From contig NZ_MTKN01000014.1 in NCBI RefSeq assembly GCF_001975825.1, forward strand, positions 80,912 through 144,911: DNA of 64,000 nucleotides, given 5' to 3'. The notes below the pieces were generated by a model, which saw only the letters and a list, made by a program, of their open reading frames with translations, searched no databases and had not been told where the DNA came from. Made by a program: the position numbers and the translations under genes. This stretch comes from [Flexibacter] sp. ATCC 35208. GTDB taxonomy: Bacteria; Bacteroidota; Bacteroidia; Chitinophagales; Chitinophagaceae. Shown here piece by piece: positions 8,664 to 17,924 of this stretch. Position 1 is the stretch's first letter. Every line of letters begins with the position of its first letter.

Positions 8664-9461
8664 TCATTTCACCACCGGAAAATTCCCTCCATCAATAATT
8701 AAATTCGCTCCGCTGATATAAGAAGCCGCAGGTGAAACAAGGAAGTAGATCAGCTCCGCCGTTTCCTCCGGCGCTGCCATTCTTCCCATTGGTACACCCC
8801 CTAACCTTTCAAAAAGTTTCCCCGTCATTTCCTCCACACTGATGTTGCTTTGTTTTGCATAATCTTCCAAAAAGGAAGTCATCGCCTCCGTTTTATTTAA
8901 ACCGGGAGATACAGTTACTACCCTTACCCCTTTACCAGCTACCTCTGTTGCCAATGTTTTACTATAAGTATTCAATGCAGACTTTGCAACACTATAAGCC
9001 ATCGTCGACTCCCATATTGGAAACTGGCTGCTGGTAGAGGATATGTGAATGATCACACCACTCTTTTGCGCCAGCATTGTAGGTAACAAAGCCCGGTCCA
9101 GCCGAACGGAAGCAAGCAAATTTACCTGCAGGGCCTGGTCCCAATGTTCATCCGTCAAGGTACTAAAGCCCCCACCCGGATACACGTTTGCCCCCATGTT
9201 ATTGATGATGATATCTATCCGCCCAAATTGTTGATTAATAATATCTGCTACTTTGCTGACCTCTTCAGCCCGCGATAGGTCTGCCGCTATAAATGTATAT
9301 GTTACATCGGGATCTTCCGGTTGGTTACGGGCTGTGACGATAACAGTTGCACCTGCCTGCTCTAGTCTTTTAACCACCGCTTTTCCAATTCCTTTTGTGC
9401 CGCCGGTTACCAGTGCTATTTTACCCGCTAATACCGCATCTATTGTTGGTTTACTTTTCAT
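8664..9461 (-). CDS. SDR family NAD(P)-dependent oxidoreductase
   Basis: 265 residues, normal SDR length. The nucleotide-binding TGGTKGIG lies at about 19-26, NNMGA (a variant of NNAG) at about 87-91, and the catalytic Ser and YSVAK around 140-160. The C-terminus has the usual DGG. Classical SDRs oxidise or reduce alcohols and carbonyls with NAD(P); the substrate is unknown. It is divergent from the HxlR regulator at 9614, with the direct repeats at 9561-9612 in between. Control by that redox or electrophile-sensing regulator is therefore likely. Confidence 0.92.
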   Translation of the reverse strand: MKSKPTIDAVLAGKIALVTGGTKGIGKAVVKRLEQAGATVIVTARNQPEDPDVTYTFIAADLSRAEEVSKVADIINQQFGRIDIIINNMGANVYPGGGFSTLTDEHWDQALQVNLLASVRLDRALLPTMLAQKSGVIIHISSTSSQFPIWESTMAYSVAKSALNTYSKTLATEVAGKGVRVVTVSPGLNKTEAMTSFLEDYAKQSNISVEEMTGKLFERLGGVPMGRMAAPEETAELIYFLVSPAASYISGANLIIDGGNFPVVK

Positions 9462-9560
9462 GCTATTTTTTTTTAATTCCCTTATCGTTAGCTTTGATTT
9501 AAATTAGTTCCATAAAGTAACTAAAACGGTTGCTTCTATTCATTCTCACAACATGAATAG

Positions 9561-9612
9561 GTGGTAACGCTCATGTAACTAAAAGGCCAAAAGTGGTAAC
9601 ATTCATGTAACC
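9561..9612. promoter_or_regulatory. Direct-repeat operator between SDR and HxlR genes
   Basis: GTGGTAACGCTCATGTAACT (9561-9580) and GTGGTAACATTCATGTAACC (9593-9612) differ at three positions and are 32 bp apart, about three helical turns. The second ends 1 bp before the HxlR start codon. Binding of the HxlR protein to repress both genes is inferred. Confidence 0.7.
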
Positions 9613-9613
9613 A

Positions 9614-9988
9614 ATGAAGAAATTTAAAGAACATACATCAACCTGCCCGATCGTTCACACGATGACCTATATTGGCGGAAAGTGGAAGCCAATTATTCTG
9701 GGCCGGCTGGTAAATGGTGCTGTTCGTTTTGGAAAGCTGGCAGTACAAATACCAGATATATCGCGCAAGATATTGACTGAACAACTCAAGGAATTAGAGA
9801 ATGACGGATTAATTTTGAGGCATAGCTATAACGAAAAACCACCGCGTGTCGAATATGAGCTAAGCGAGATCGGCAAAACAGTTATTCCAGTTTTAATGGC
9901 TATGACAGAATTAGGTGGGCAAATGCATGATGCTATTACCAAATATAAGAATAGTATTAAAATGCATCAAAAGTCGATCCAGGCTTAA
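9614..9988 (+). CDS. HxlR family winged-helix transcriptional regulator
   Basis: 124 residues. HxlR hallmarks are in order: CPIVHTMTYIGGKWKPIILG at about 12-31, ISRKILTEQLKELENDGLI as recognition helix and turn at about 56-74, and RVEYELSEIGKTVIPVL in the wing and dimer helix. These small dimers repress neighbouring oxidoreductase genes and respond to electrophiles or oxidation through cysteines; Cys13 is the only candidate seen. It is divergent from the SDR gene and starts right after a candidate operator. Confidence 0.93.
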   Translation: MKKFKEHTSTCPIVHTMTYIGGKWKPIILGRLVNGAVRFGKLAVQIPDISRKILTEQLKELENDGLILRHSYNEKPPRVEYELSEIGKTVIPVLMAMTELGGQMHDAITKYKNSIKMHQKSIQA

Positions 9989-10062
9989 ACCAATGTACGG
10001 TGTGGGCTAGATCTTAATGCCATTCAAATTGATGTGCCGTTTTCCTGCATACAGGATATGTA

Positions 10063-10761
10063 TTACGCCAACATTTTTGATACATATTCTTTATAGCTCG
10101 CCCCAATAGGTATTTCAGTTCCGCCAACCTCGATATCGTTCGCGGTAAAAGCAGTAATTTTATTTATGTTCACCAGAAAGGAACGGTGAATACGAAGGAA
10201 GGGTTTACCTGTCAATTCCTTTTCAAAATCCCCAAATTTATATTTGGCTGTAATTTTTTTATCTGCAAAATGAATGACTATATAATCCTTTATACTTTCC
10301 ACATAAATAATCTCATCGATCTGGATTCTATGGATCTTACCTTTAGACCGGATATGCATAACCAGGTCCTTGTCTCCCATTACTGGTGCTGGTTGCTGCA
10401 CGGGGGATTTTATTCTTAAAAAGCGGTCAATCGCCTTGATGAACCTTTCGAAGGTGATAGGCTTCAATAGATAATCTACCAGATCCAGCTCATACCCTTC
10501 AACTGCATATTCACGGTACGCAGTCGTAATTATTACGGCAGGAGGATGCTGCAAAGCTCTGAGGAATGAAAGTCCGGTAATCTTTGGCATCTTTATATCG
10601 AGAAACAGCAGGTCGATGGCGGTCGACCTTAATACCTCCATAGCCTGCACTGCATTAGAACAGGTGCCCACTACTTCAAAACCATCCAGCTGCGAAATAT
10701 GGTTCTGGATTAATTGTATGGCCAATGGCTCGTCATCAACTACAAGACACTTTATTTTCAT
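10063..10761 (-). CDS. LytR/AlgR-type response regulator (REC-LytTR)
   Basis: 232 residues from the ATG at 10761 (MKIKCLVVDDEPLA). An in-frame start 30 bp upstream would overlap the kinase gene and add nothing conserved. The receiver domain has DDEP, the phospho-acceptor in LLFLDIKMPKITG and TTAYREYAVEGYELDLVDYL. The C-terminal LytTR DNA-binding domain follows (KIHRIQIDEIIYVESIKDYI, FLRIHRSFLVNINKI). It lies 10 bp after the sensor kinase gene on the same strand and forms a two-component pair with it. Targets are unknown; the divergent serine hydrolase gene at 12118 is a candidate. Confidence 0.95.
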   Translation of the reverse strand: MKIKCLVVDDEPLAIQLIQNHISQLDGFEVVGTCSNAVQAMEVLRSTAIDLLFLDIKMPKITGLSFLRALQHPPAVIITTAYREYAVEGYELDLVDYLLKPITFERFIKAIDRFLRIKSPVQQPAPVMGDKDLVMHIRSKGKIHRIQIDEIIYVESIKDYIVIHFADKKITAKYKFGDFEKELTGKPFLRIHRSFLVNINKITAFTANDIEVGGTEIPIGASYKEYVSKMLA

Positions 10762-10771
10762 ACGGTCATTT

Positions 10772-11854
10772 TTATTGTACTTCATTACCATTGAGATGAA
10801 TACCCAATAAAACTACGTAAATATTATCATCCGTATTTACCTGTAGTTGATACCTGTCTCCATAAAGTAAATCAAGCTGTTTCCGGATATTAATCAGCCC
10901 GATCCTATCTGTTTTATTTTCGCCAGGCTCCGGTAAAAAGCCATTGGAAACCCTGAAATAAAAATTTCCTCCCTGTAAACTAAGATCTATGTCAATAACA
11001 GGTTCTCCTATATTTTCTCCTGCTCCATGCTTAAAGGAGTTTTCTACAAGTGATAACAACACCAGGGGTACGACCATTGCATCTTCATCTATTGAATACT
11101 TAAAATTTACCTGAAGACGGTCATTATACCTTAATTTTTCAAGGTCAATATAGTTATTGATAAGCCTGATCTCTTCACTTATGGGAACATACTTCTTATT
11201 ACATTTATACAATACGTGGTCAAGTATTTCTGAAAGGCCGGCAATAGATTTCGAAGTGACCGGAGAATTTATCAGGGACAGGGAGTAAATATTATTCAAT
11301 GTATTGAATAGGAAATGCGGATTGAGTTGAGCTTTTAACACATTTAATTCAGACTGTACCTTTTCCTTTTCCAAAGCCAGGCTGCGCTGCTGCACAATGT
11401 ATTGATCCTTGATCAATTTCATCAGGGCAAATACCCACGCTGCGGAAAAGGTCTGTGCGAAATAATGTACAAACAACTTAGGAAAATCCGTCATGATATC
11501 CCAAAGCGACTCCTGCCCAAAAGGCGGTACCCTGATTAGCGGCTCTAGCAAATAAACCACCGTGGCCCTGGAAGCAACACATATAATATAACTGCCCGCC
11601 AGAAAAAAAATCAGTATCGATAAATAACTCCTACCACCAATGAATGCAGGTATAATCAGATACGCTACAAAATAGGAAGACAGGATCATAAAAGACATGT
11701 AATAAACATGCCTGTAAAAGATATGCTCAGGCTCTTTATATTCAACCAAATCATACCTGTTGAGAAATATGATGGTAACCGCCGTCCAGAATAGCAAATG
11801 GCTCAGGACGCGGTGTGCAGAATTAAACTTTACAATCCTTTCTATTAATGCCAT
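10772..11854 (-). CDS. LytS-type sensor histidine kinase
   Basis: 360 residues from the ATG at 11854. Four or so transmembrane helices occupy the first 150 residues. A coiled segment (LALEKEKVQSELNVLKAQL) leads to the His_kinase box LNPHFLFNTLNNIYSL, whose His is the phosphorylation site. The HATPase part has LVENSFKHG and GLINIRKQLDLLYG. There is no sensor domain outside the membrane region. It pairs with the LytTR regulator that follows immediately. Confidence 0.94.
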   Translation of the reverse strand: MALIERIVKFNSAHRVLSHLLFWTAVTIIFLNRYDLVEYKEPEHIFYRHVYYMSFMILSSYFVAYLIIPAFIGGRSYLSILIFFLAGSYIICVASRATVVYLLEPLIRVPPFGQESLWDIMTDFPKLFVHYFAQTFSAAWVFALMKLIKDQYIVQQRSLALEKEKVQSELNVLKAQLNPHFLFNTLNNIYSLSLINSPVTSKSIAGLSEILDHVLYKCNKKYVPISEEIRLINNYIDLEKLRYNDRLQVNFKYSIDEDAMVVPLVLLSLVENSFKHGAGENIGEPVIDIDLSLQGGNFYFRVSNGFLPEPGENKTDRIGLINIRKQLDLLYGDRYQLQVNTDDNIYVVLLGIHLNGNEVQ

Positions 11855-12117
11855 GACAAACAAATGTTAATATACGACTGTTAGACTGTTTGATACCCTC
11901 CTGTCGATGAACCGGATGTTTTAGATGTTAATCACTTCAAAAATGCATATATAAACTGAATAACATCCGAAAATGTCTGTTTGTCATCTCATAACATTCC
12001 TACATCTACGCTATCATTTCTGTATTGGTTAGATATTTATCTTAAATAACCAATACCACTGCAATTGAGAAATGTATCATTTGAGCGGGATAAATATAAT
12101 AGACAAAAAAACAAAAA

Positions 12118-13314
12118 ATGAACACAGGGAAAACATTGATTGCATTAGTTCTTTTTTATATCCCAGCGCTGTTCACGCAGCAGGCTGCAGGACAGCAAAA
12201 TGTAAAAGCAAGAGAACTGGATAGCATCATTATTAGCAACATGGATCAGTCTGGCATGGTGGGCGTTGGTGCTGCTGTAATCGTGAATAAGCAAGTGGTT
12301 TGGATGAAAGGCTACGGATATGCTGACCAGGAGAAGAAAATCCCCTTTACGCCAAATACAATCATGAACATCGCATCTATCTCGAAAACGTTTACCGGTG
12401 TATGTGTAATGAAAGCGCAGGAAGAAGGTAAATTATCCCTTGATGAGGATATCAACACCTATTTACCTTTCAAGGTCATCAACCCCAATTTTCCTGATGA
12501 AAAAATCACACTGAGACACCTGGGAACACATACCTCCGGCATTACTGATAGGGAGCCCATCTACAGCAATGCCTATCATTATGGAGGAGATAGTCCTGAG
12601 TCCCTGGGCGATTTCTTAAAAAACTATTTTGATCCGAAAGGTAAATATTATTCCAGCGGGAATTTTTTAAACCAAGGACCGGGAACCTATTGGGAATATT
12701 CAAATATTGCTACTGCATTGGCGGGGTATATTGTAGAACAGGTAACGGGAGAACCATTAAATGAATATAGTAAGAATCATATTTTTAAACCATTAGGGAT
12801 GATGAATACCGGGTGGTTTCAAACAGAAATTGATCTGTCAAAATATTCCACGCATTATGACAAACAAGGCGACTCTTTAAAAGTGATTCCATTTTACGGA
12901 CTTCCTACTTATCCAGATGGTGGGGTGCGCACCTCAGTATCCGAATTGTCACAATATTTTATTGCACTATTAAATGGTGGCGTATATAACGGCCATTACC
13001 TGCTTAAGCAGTCAACTATAGAGCGGATGCAAAAATTGCAGTTTACAGCCATCAATAAACCTGAAAATATTAATCCACTGACCAAGAATGAGGGCCTATT
13101 CTGGACTACGAAAGATGGGGGCACGAAGATAGGTTATGGTGGAACAGATCCGGGCGTGAAGACAGAAATGCTGTCAGATCTTTCCCGGGAAGTAGCGGTG
13201 ATTCTTTTTACCAATACTTCTCTCAACACGAAGGATCTGCTGAAATATTATTTTAAAGGAATTTTTGACGAACTTTTTAAATATGGATATTTCGTCAGAG
13301 ACAATAAAATATAG
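12118..13314 (+). CDS. Secreted serine hydrolase, class C beta-lactamase/DD-peptidase fold
   Basis: 398 residues with a signal peptide (MNTGKTLIALVLFYIPALF...AAGQ). The family's catalytic SxxK appears as SISKTF at about 95-100, the YxN motif as YSN at about 197, and the third motif in the GYGGTDPG region near 340. The family includes esterases, D-aminopeptidases and penicillin-binding-like enzymes; resistance cannot be inferred. It is divergent from the LytS/LytT pair, which may control it. There is no fused lipocalin tail, so the length is that of the catalytic domain alone. Confidence 0.9.
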   Translation: MNTGKTLIALVLFYIPALFTQQAAGQQNVKARELDSIIISNMDQSGMVGVGAAVIVNKQVVWMKGYGYADQEKKIPFTPNTIMNIASISKTFTGVCVMKAQEEGKLSLDEDINTYLPFKVINPNFPDEKITLRHLGTHTSGITDREPIYSNAYHYGGDSPESLGDFLKNYFDPKGKYYSSGNFLNQGPGTYWEYSNIATALAGYIVEQVTGEPLNEYSKNHIFKPLGMMNTGWFQTEIDLSKYSTHYDKQGDSLKVIPFYGLPTYPDGGVRTSVSELSQYFIALLNGGVYNGHYLLKQSTIERMQKLQFTAINKPENINPLTKNEGLFWTTKDGGTKIGYGGTDPGVKTEMLSDLSREVAVILFTNTSLNTKDLLKYYFKGIFDELFKYGYFVRDNKI

Positions 13315-13480
13315 TTTGCATTATTCGACTTTTGAAACGTTTACTAAATTGCGTTGCAGAAGAAAGGCATGCTAACATAAAAGTTAGTCTATTGATGAAT
13401 GTTCATCACCGGGGGCGGCTAAGTGTTGATCTATGGTTGTATAGGTTCCAATCCTGATATGGGCGTCTAAGAGTGGGCCT

Positions 13481-13599
13481 GTTTGCGATAAAATAAATTT
13501 TAACTGGTTTGATCGCTCCTGGAATGGGGGCTATCTGAGAAATGGTATTATACTTGCCATAGGAAATACTTTTCAGCGGGTTCTCCTGTTATCGCAAAC
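13481..13599. repeat. 119-bp segment with 11-bp terminal inverted repeats, MITE-like
   Basis: GTTTGCGATAA (13481-13491) is the exact reverse complement of TTATCGCAAAC (13589-13599). Nothing between them looks coding. Clear target-site duplications are not seen. It fills most of the gap between two secreted hydrolase genes; the remainder (13315-13480) shows no gene. Confidence 0.5.
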
Positions 13600-13643
13600 T
13601 ATTATGTTAAAAAATGGCTATTAAGCAAGAAGTGAAGAAGTCT

Positions 13644-14384
13644 ATGACGCAAAGTGTGAAAGTGATTTTGGGGATTTTATGTATGTTCAGCAGCCTCCTG
13701 GCTGGGGCTCAACCTCCGGAGGATACAGCAAAAAGCGAACAAAAAACTGTTTATCTGTTTAGTGGTATAGGAGCAGACTCTAGTATATTTATGAACCTGA
13801 AACTTCCAGGATATCACATCGTCTACATAAACTGGATTCCTGCGTTGCCTACTGAATCAATCAGGCAATATGCAGGTAGGATAAAGAGCCAGATCACCGT
13901 TGAAAATCCGGATCTTATCGGACTTTCTTTTGGAGGTATCGTAGCTGTGGAAGTTTCAAAACAGATAAAGATTGATAAAATGGTGTTGATCTCTTCAGTC
14001 AAAACAAAGTATGAATTGAACAGGTTTCAGTACTTTTTCATGAAATTGGGATTATATCGAATCATTCCCGGTCCATTAATAAAACGTGCTAATTTTCTCT
14101 CCTATCGGTATTTTGGTGCCCAGTCCCCAAATGATAAAAAGACATTAACGAATTTATTGGCGCAAACAGATGTGTCTTTTTTCCGTTGGGCACTGAAAAG
14201 CATTGCTTATTGGGATAATAAAGTACCCCCGGAGAGAACTATTCAAATACACGGTACTGCCGATAGAGTAATAACCGGCAGGCTTGTGCATCCTGACTAT
14301 CGCATTAAGGGTGGAGGGCATCTCATGGTTGTTAATAAAGCAGATACCATTAGTAAAATTATCACGAATTACCTGGATGAATAA
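13644..14384 (+). CDS. Exported alpha/beta hydrolase
   Basis: 246 residues from the ATG at 13644. This start gives a clean signal peptide (MTQSVKVILGILCMFSSLLAGAQ); an ATG 30 bp upstream would put a charged stretch before it. The nucleophile elbow is GLSFGG and the C-terminal histidine lies in GGGHLMVVN. The acid residue is probably in HGTADRV. The protein is short and lacks an obvious lid domain. It may be exported to the periplasm; the substrate is unknown. A MITE-like segment ends 44 bp before the start. Confidence 0.82.
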   Translation: MTQSVKVILGILCMFSSLLAGAQPPEDTAKSEQKTVYLFSGIGADSSIFMNLKLPGYHIVYINWIPALPTESIRQYAGRIKSQITVENPDLIGLSFGGIVAVEVSKQIKIDKMVLISSVKTKYELNRFQYFFMKLGLYRIIPGPLIKRANFLSYRYFGAQSPNDKKTLTNLLAQTDVSFFRWALKSIAYWDNKVPPERTIQIHGTADRVITGRLVHPDYRIKGGGHLMVVNKADTISKIITNYLDE

Positions 14385-14573
14385 TACGCTCTCCATCCCG
14401 ACTACAAGCTTTATGCACGTACATGCCCGTTCATGATCGTGCACATAAGAACCATGATATGGCTGCAGATACTGTGTTTTTAGATTGCTTTTTTATCCCT
14501 ACAGGGGATTAAGATCAACATGTAATCAATTATTTGACAACTGTTTGTTATTCTATTCTCGTAAATAGCTTCT

Positions 14574-15377
14574 TTAACTAAACATTTTCGTTATCAGAGA
14601 ATTCATTAAATCCCAATCTGTGTGTTTAGTAGGCTCGCTTTTTAACACTGCCAACTTCTTTTGAAATTCATCCTTTCTTTCCTGCTGTTCTTGTATTAAC
14701 CGCTCTTTATTAATATGTGTAGTGCCCCAATCTTTTTCTACTGCTATCTGAACCTGCATATCCATTGCCTGAAAGAAGCGATTGCCAAAATCTTCTATCT
14801 CACTGACGAAAACTTCGTATTCCATTTCAACTTCTCCGTTTTGAGCCGTCCATACAGGAATATTATTCTCTGTTTGATGGTCTGCTTTCCAGACAATGGA
14901 AATATTATTCCTGTTTCTGAAAAAACTAATACCCGGTCCGCTTGTTAAGTGCATAGCGGTAAGTGTTCTGCTGTATATCCATTCGATCGTCTTATCGTAG
15001 CGATCGTAATAGGTATCTATATCAATTGAAGGGTCTTCCGACAATTTATCTAACCATTTTTGGACTGCGCCATAAAACCTGTATAAATGATCGTTATTCC
15101 TGGCAATCGCATAAAAGGCATCAGGAATAGGTTCAGCAATAGATTCAAATATGCTTGTCCAATCTTCGATCAATCGAACTATTTGGTACTCTACATAGTG
15201 AGAGGCATTCACATCGCCTGCCAATACTTCATTTGTATATTCGTAAAGAGTGGCTTTATTTAAATCAAGCCAATATTCACCATCCGTGAGTCCAAACCAA
15301 TGCATGCTTGTATCTGGAGCATCGCCCCATGGAAAGATGTTGTCCGGATGTCTGAGTTTGAAATTAATGAGCGCCAT
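14574..15377 (-). CDS. DUF5984-like protein
   Basis: 267 residues, cytoplasmic, no signal peptide. The N-terminus (INFKLRHPDNIFPWG, then HWFGLTDGEYWLDL) matches what I recall of the DUF5984 family. Members are scattered small-operon proteins, some near toxin or immunity genes. No catalytic motif is visible; Trp and acidic residues are common. It stands alone, with the 3' end facing the exported hydrolase gene. Function unknown. Confidence 0.7.
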   Translation of the reverse strand: MALINFKLRHPDNIFPWGDAPDTSMHWFGLTDGEYWLDLNKATLYEYTNEVLAGDVNASHYVEYQIVRLIEDWTSIFESIAEPIPDAFYAIARNNDHLYRFYGAVQKWLDKLSEDPSIDIDTYYDRYDKTIEWIYSRTLTAMHLTSGPGISFFRNRNNISIVWKADHQTENNIPVWTAQNGEVEMEYEVFVSEIEDFGNRFFQAMDMQVQIAVEKDWGTTHINKERLIQEQQERKDEFQKKLAVLKSEPTKHTDWDLMNSLITKMFS

Positions 15378-15546
15378 AGATAATTAAAGAATAAAAGTAT
15401 AGGCAAGGTAGTATAAAAAGTGATAAAGGGTATATTGTAGTATCAAAGAGTAGTATAATGGCCTTTGCGGAGAGATTGGATGAAGCTGGTATTGCATAAA
15501 TAAAGAAGCCGCCTCCATTTATTTAGAGACAGCTTCCTCACAAATC

Positions 15547-15699
15547 CTATAAAAAACGCCAGCGTTTCAGTACAAGTTTTTCAGCCAGCTTATTTTCTCC
15601 AGCTACCAATCCAAATTGCTCTTTGTATGCAACCTTCCCGCTCATATCAGTAATAGTTAAGGGTTGTTGTTTATTCTCCTTACTGTTAATTTATGTCAG
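15547..15699 (-). pseudogene. Orphan T9SS sorting-domain stub
   Basis: Reading leftwards, the frame gives PLTITDMSGKVAYKEQFGLV followed by AGENKLAEKLVLKRW and a stop at 15547. This is the last two-thirds of a type-A C-terminal sorting domain (compare YDVNGK...L..G.N). A stop cuts the frame about 10 codons upstream of it, and there is no start, so the parent gene is gone. The rest of 15378-15951 shows no gene. Confidence 0.7.
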
Positions 15700-15951
15700 G
15701 ACCAGCAGAATCTGGTTAATGAAATTATGTAGTAAAAGTGGTAGCGTTATGAGAGGATTTACTGTATTTAAAAAACAGGTAAAAATACCTGGTAACGGAG
15801 GCATTGTTTCTCTTTAGACAATAGCAACAACCGTATTTAAAGGATGTTTTTGATGGCGATCATTAAATGAATAAGTATTATTCTTGATTGAGCTTTTTTT
15901 GTTTTGGTATTATTGCTGAGGCAGCAGGGATGATTTTTTTTGCACGGTTAT

Positions 15952-16263
15952 CTATAGTTTTTCTTCAGCGTATTCTCTAAAGGTCTGAAGAAGGATTTTT
16001 CTCAGCTCCTCATCAGACTTACCTTTATTTTGCTTCTGGATATGCCAGAGCCAGGAACGGCTTTTATTAACATTATTCTTTTCCTGAAACCATGGATCAA
16101 TACCTGGAAATATGTTGGGATTAGAGGCCAGATTAATACCCGACAAATACCCCTCAATATACATTGCCATTGTTTGAAAATTTGGTGATACGCCCATTAC
16201 CATGGATGGCCTGCTCTCTAAAAGGGCAATGAGTTGTAAAACATCTGATCTGATATCCTTCAT
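15952..16263 (-). CDS. Small conserved protein with a RPSM motif, function unknown
   Basis: 103 residues. The N-terminal LIALLESRPSMVMGVSPNFQ segment resembles the RP(G/S)MY(I/M)G motif of many small cytoplasmic proteins found in toxin, immunity and accessory loci. The middle is aromatic (PGIDPWFQEKN, SWLWHIQKQN) and the C-terminus is a charged helix. It lies downstream of the 93-codon frame at 16392-16673 on the same strand, 128 bp away, and may once have formed an operon with it. An immunity role is possible but not shown. Confidence 0.65.
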   Translation of the reverse strand: MKDIRSDVLQLIALLESRPSMVMGVSPNFQTMAMYIEGYLSGINLASNPNIFPGIDPWFQEKNNVNKSRSWLWHIQKQNKGKSDEELRKILLQTFREYAEEKL

Positions 16264-16391
16264 TCAATATTTCATTTTACGGTTATTAGGGATGTTATTT
16301 TGGGTATATCATCTACAATGCATTGTCCCAATTATCACTACGTACACGTTTCTCACTATTCAATTACTTTTGTTTAAGTACCCGCTGAAAA

Positions 16392-16673
16392 TCATTTCCT
16401 TATGGAATCACCTTGCCAAAAGTAGGCAGGTATATCCTGCTGTTGAAGCCGGAAGACAATACCATTGTATTGTTGTCTTTGTCTTACATCGCATTGATTG
16501 AAGAAATGAATCCACCACCTGACAGGGGATTTGTGACCGGTAAGTGAGAAACAATAAAGCCCGTTGGAAGATTTTGTGATTCTATTTTTTAGAATTCTAC
16601 CTGTGTTTTTTACGGGTGTCCAGTGTACAGCTAGCATAGGGGGAAGATACAATTTTCTTATAAAAATTGTCAA
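16392..16673 (-). pseudogene. Truncated small protein, possible N-terminal half of a conserved family
   Basis: 93 codons; the conserved part begins around AVHWTPVKNTGRIL and includes SSNGLYCFSLTGHKS, RWWIHFF and YNGIVFRLQQQDIPAYF. I remember this pattern from longer proteins of roughly 170-190 residues, so the frame seems cut after IPAYF and ends in an unrelated WQGDSIRK. The HW...K...IL..G start resembles ADP-ribosyltransferase folds, but that is speculation. Treat as a probable remnant. The surrounding gaps show no other gene. Confidence 0.45.
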
Positions 16674-16867
16674 ATTGGTAGAGAGTTATTGGCCAGATTG
16701 ACTGGTAAAACCTTGCTTCAATTTAATGAGAATGGATGGAGGGGTGGGCTCATGCACAACACTACCTTCTGCCTGGTTCAAAATAGTGATGGAATCAATA
16801 TAAATTTGTGATAGCATTTTTGTTTTTATAAGGTTACATTTGAGATAATAATAATTAATTCAATTGA

Positions 16868-17587
16868 ATGGCAAATTGGGCATTTGAAATAGATTATGCT
16901 AATAATTTCATAGTTGGATTAACAGAAGTCCTTGTAGATAAAGGCTTTAGGATATGGTGTCTCTTCAATGACGGTCAACCCCTGTATCTATTTAGTTCTG
17001 ATTATTTAATGACTACGCCAGATGAAAAGGTGAATGTACAAGCCCGTCAGTTAGTGCGGTTTATAGATGGATTGTCCTATCTGCTTTTTGAAAATAAGGA
17101 GAATGTGGATAAGGTCACCCTGACAACGGTGATTGATATGAATACATTGGGCACTGTAAATCTTCAACGGGTTAATAATATTCCTACAACCCTTAGTATT
17201 GATTTTTCTGTTTATAAACCAATGATAGAAGATGAAGAAAACCCAATGGCGCATCTTCTTAAATTAGTACCTTCTGAGGTTTTTATAAGAGATTTATTAT
17301 TGGTGCTTAGTCATGGAATGGATTTTAATCGGATGCATCAGGCATTTGATCTTGTCAAATCAAAATTAGATGGGTTAGATTTCCCATTAGCAACATTGGT
17401 TCGTTTTTTAAAAACTGCCAGACGGGAGGATATTGAAAATCCAATGCCATTGAAGGAAGCACAGGAATTAATTTCAGATATAATTTTTGCAGTATTAGAA
17501 AAATATTATCGAATACATTTGAAGCATTGTGTGGTAAAAGATAGAAATACTGAGTGGGATGATATGTACGATAGCTTATATGATTGA
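16868..17587 (+). CDS. Uncharacterised cytoplasmic protein
   Basis: 239 residues, no signal peptide or membrane helix. The N-terminal half alternates beta strands (ANWAFEIDYANNFIVGL, RIWCLFNDGQPLYLF), and the second half is mostly helical (LLLVLSHGMDFNRMHQAFDL). The composition is balanced and acidic and looks like a real gene. I do not recognise a family. It stands alone and is followed by a terminator at 17623. The 600 bp upstream hold only the small remnant on the other strand. Confidence 0.7.
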   Translation: MANWAFEIDYANNFIVGLTEVLVDKGFRIWCLFNDGQPLYLFSSDYLMTTPDEKVNVQARQLVRFIDGLSYLLFENKENVDKVTLTTVIDMNTLGTVNLQRVNNIPTTLSIDFSVYKPMIEDEENPMAHLLKLVPSEVFIRDLLLVLSHGMDFNRMHQAFDLVKSKLDGLDFPLATLVRFLKTARREDIENPMPLKEAQELISDIIFAVLEKYYRIHLKHCVVKDRNTEWDDMYDSLYD

Positions 17588-17622
17588 CAAATTTTTTTTG
17601 GCGGTAAGATCTTTTTAAAAAG

Positions 17623-17646
17623 AAGGGTAGTAGCGATACTACCCTT
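17623..17646 (+). terminator. Intrinsic terminator, probably bidirectional
   Basis: AAGGGTAGTA, loop GCGA, TACTACCCTT, then TT. It serves the + gene ending at 17587 and faces the hydrolase stub at 17649. Confidence 0.8.
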
Positions 17647-17648
17647 TT

Positions 17649-17834
17649 CTATTCCGGTAATTCTTTCAGGAAATTATAAATATCCTCCCCTATTTGCTGC
17701 ACATGCGTCTCCCATGCAAAATGTCCGGTATTATAAAACTTTACTCTTGCATTTGGATTATCGCGATTGTACGACTCTGCTCCCGGTGGCAGAAAATAAG
17801 GGTCTTCATTCCCCATACAGCGAACTTCACGCAA
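17649..17834 (-). pseudogene. C-terminal stub of an alpha/beta hydrolase
   Basis: The frame reads GNEDPYFLPPGAESYNRDNP, then ARVKFYNTGHFAWETHVQQI and ends FLKELPE. This is the last 55 residues of a lipase or haloalkane dehalogenase-like hydrolase: the loop with the acidic residue (GNEDPYF) and the catalytic GHFAWE histidine. No upstream core with a nucleophile elbow exists. The first six codons are probably accidental. It keeps its terminator. Confidence 0.75.
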
Positions 17835-17924
17835 GGTGCAAATACAGGGAGTATAAGAGAGATTGAGGGAGCATCTCTATGTAAAGGGCAGGCTATCAGT
17901 AAAAAAAAATCTAATTATGAAATC

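Noticed and set aside
12118..13314. Beta-lactam resistance gene
   Set aside because: The SxxK/YxN fold is shared by many esterases and peptidases; nothing points to drug resistance.
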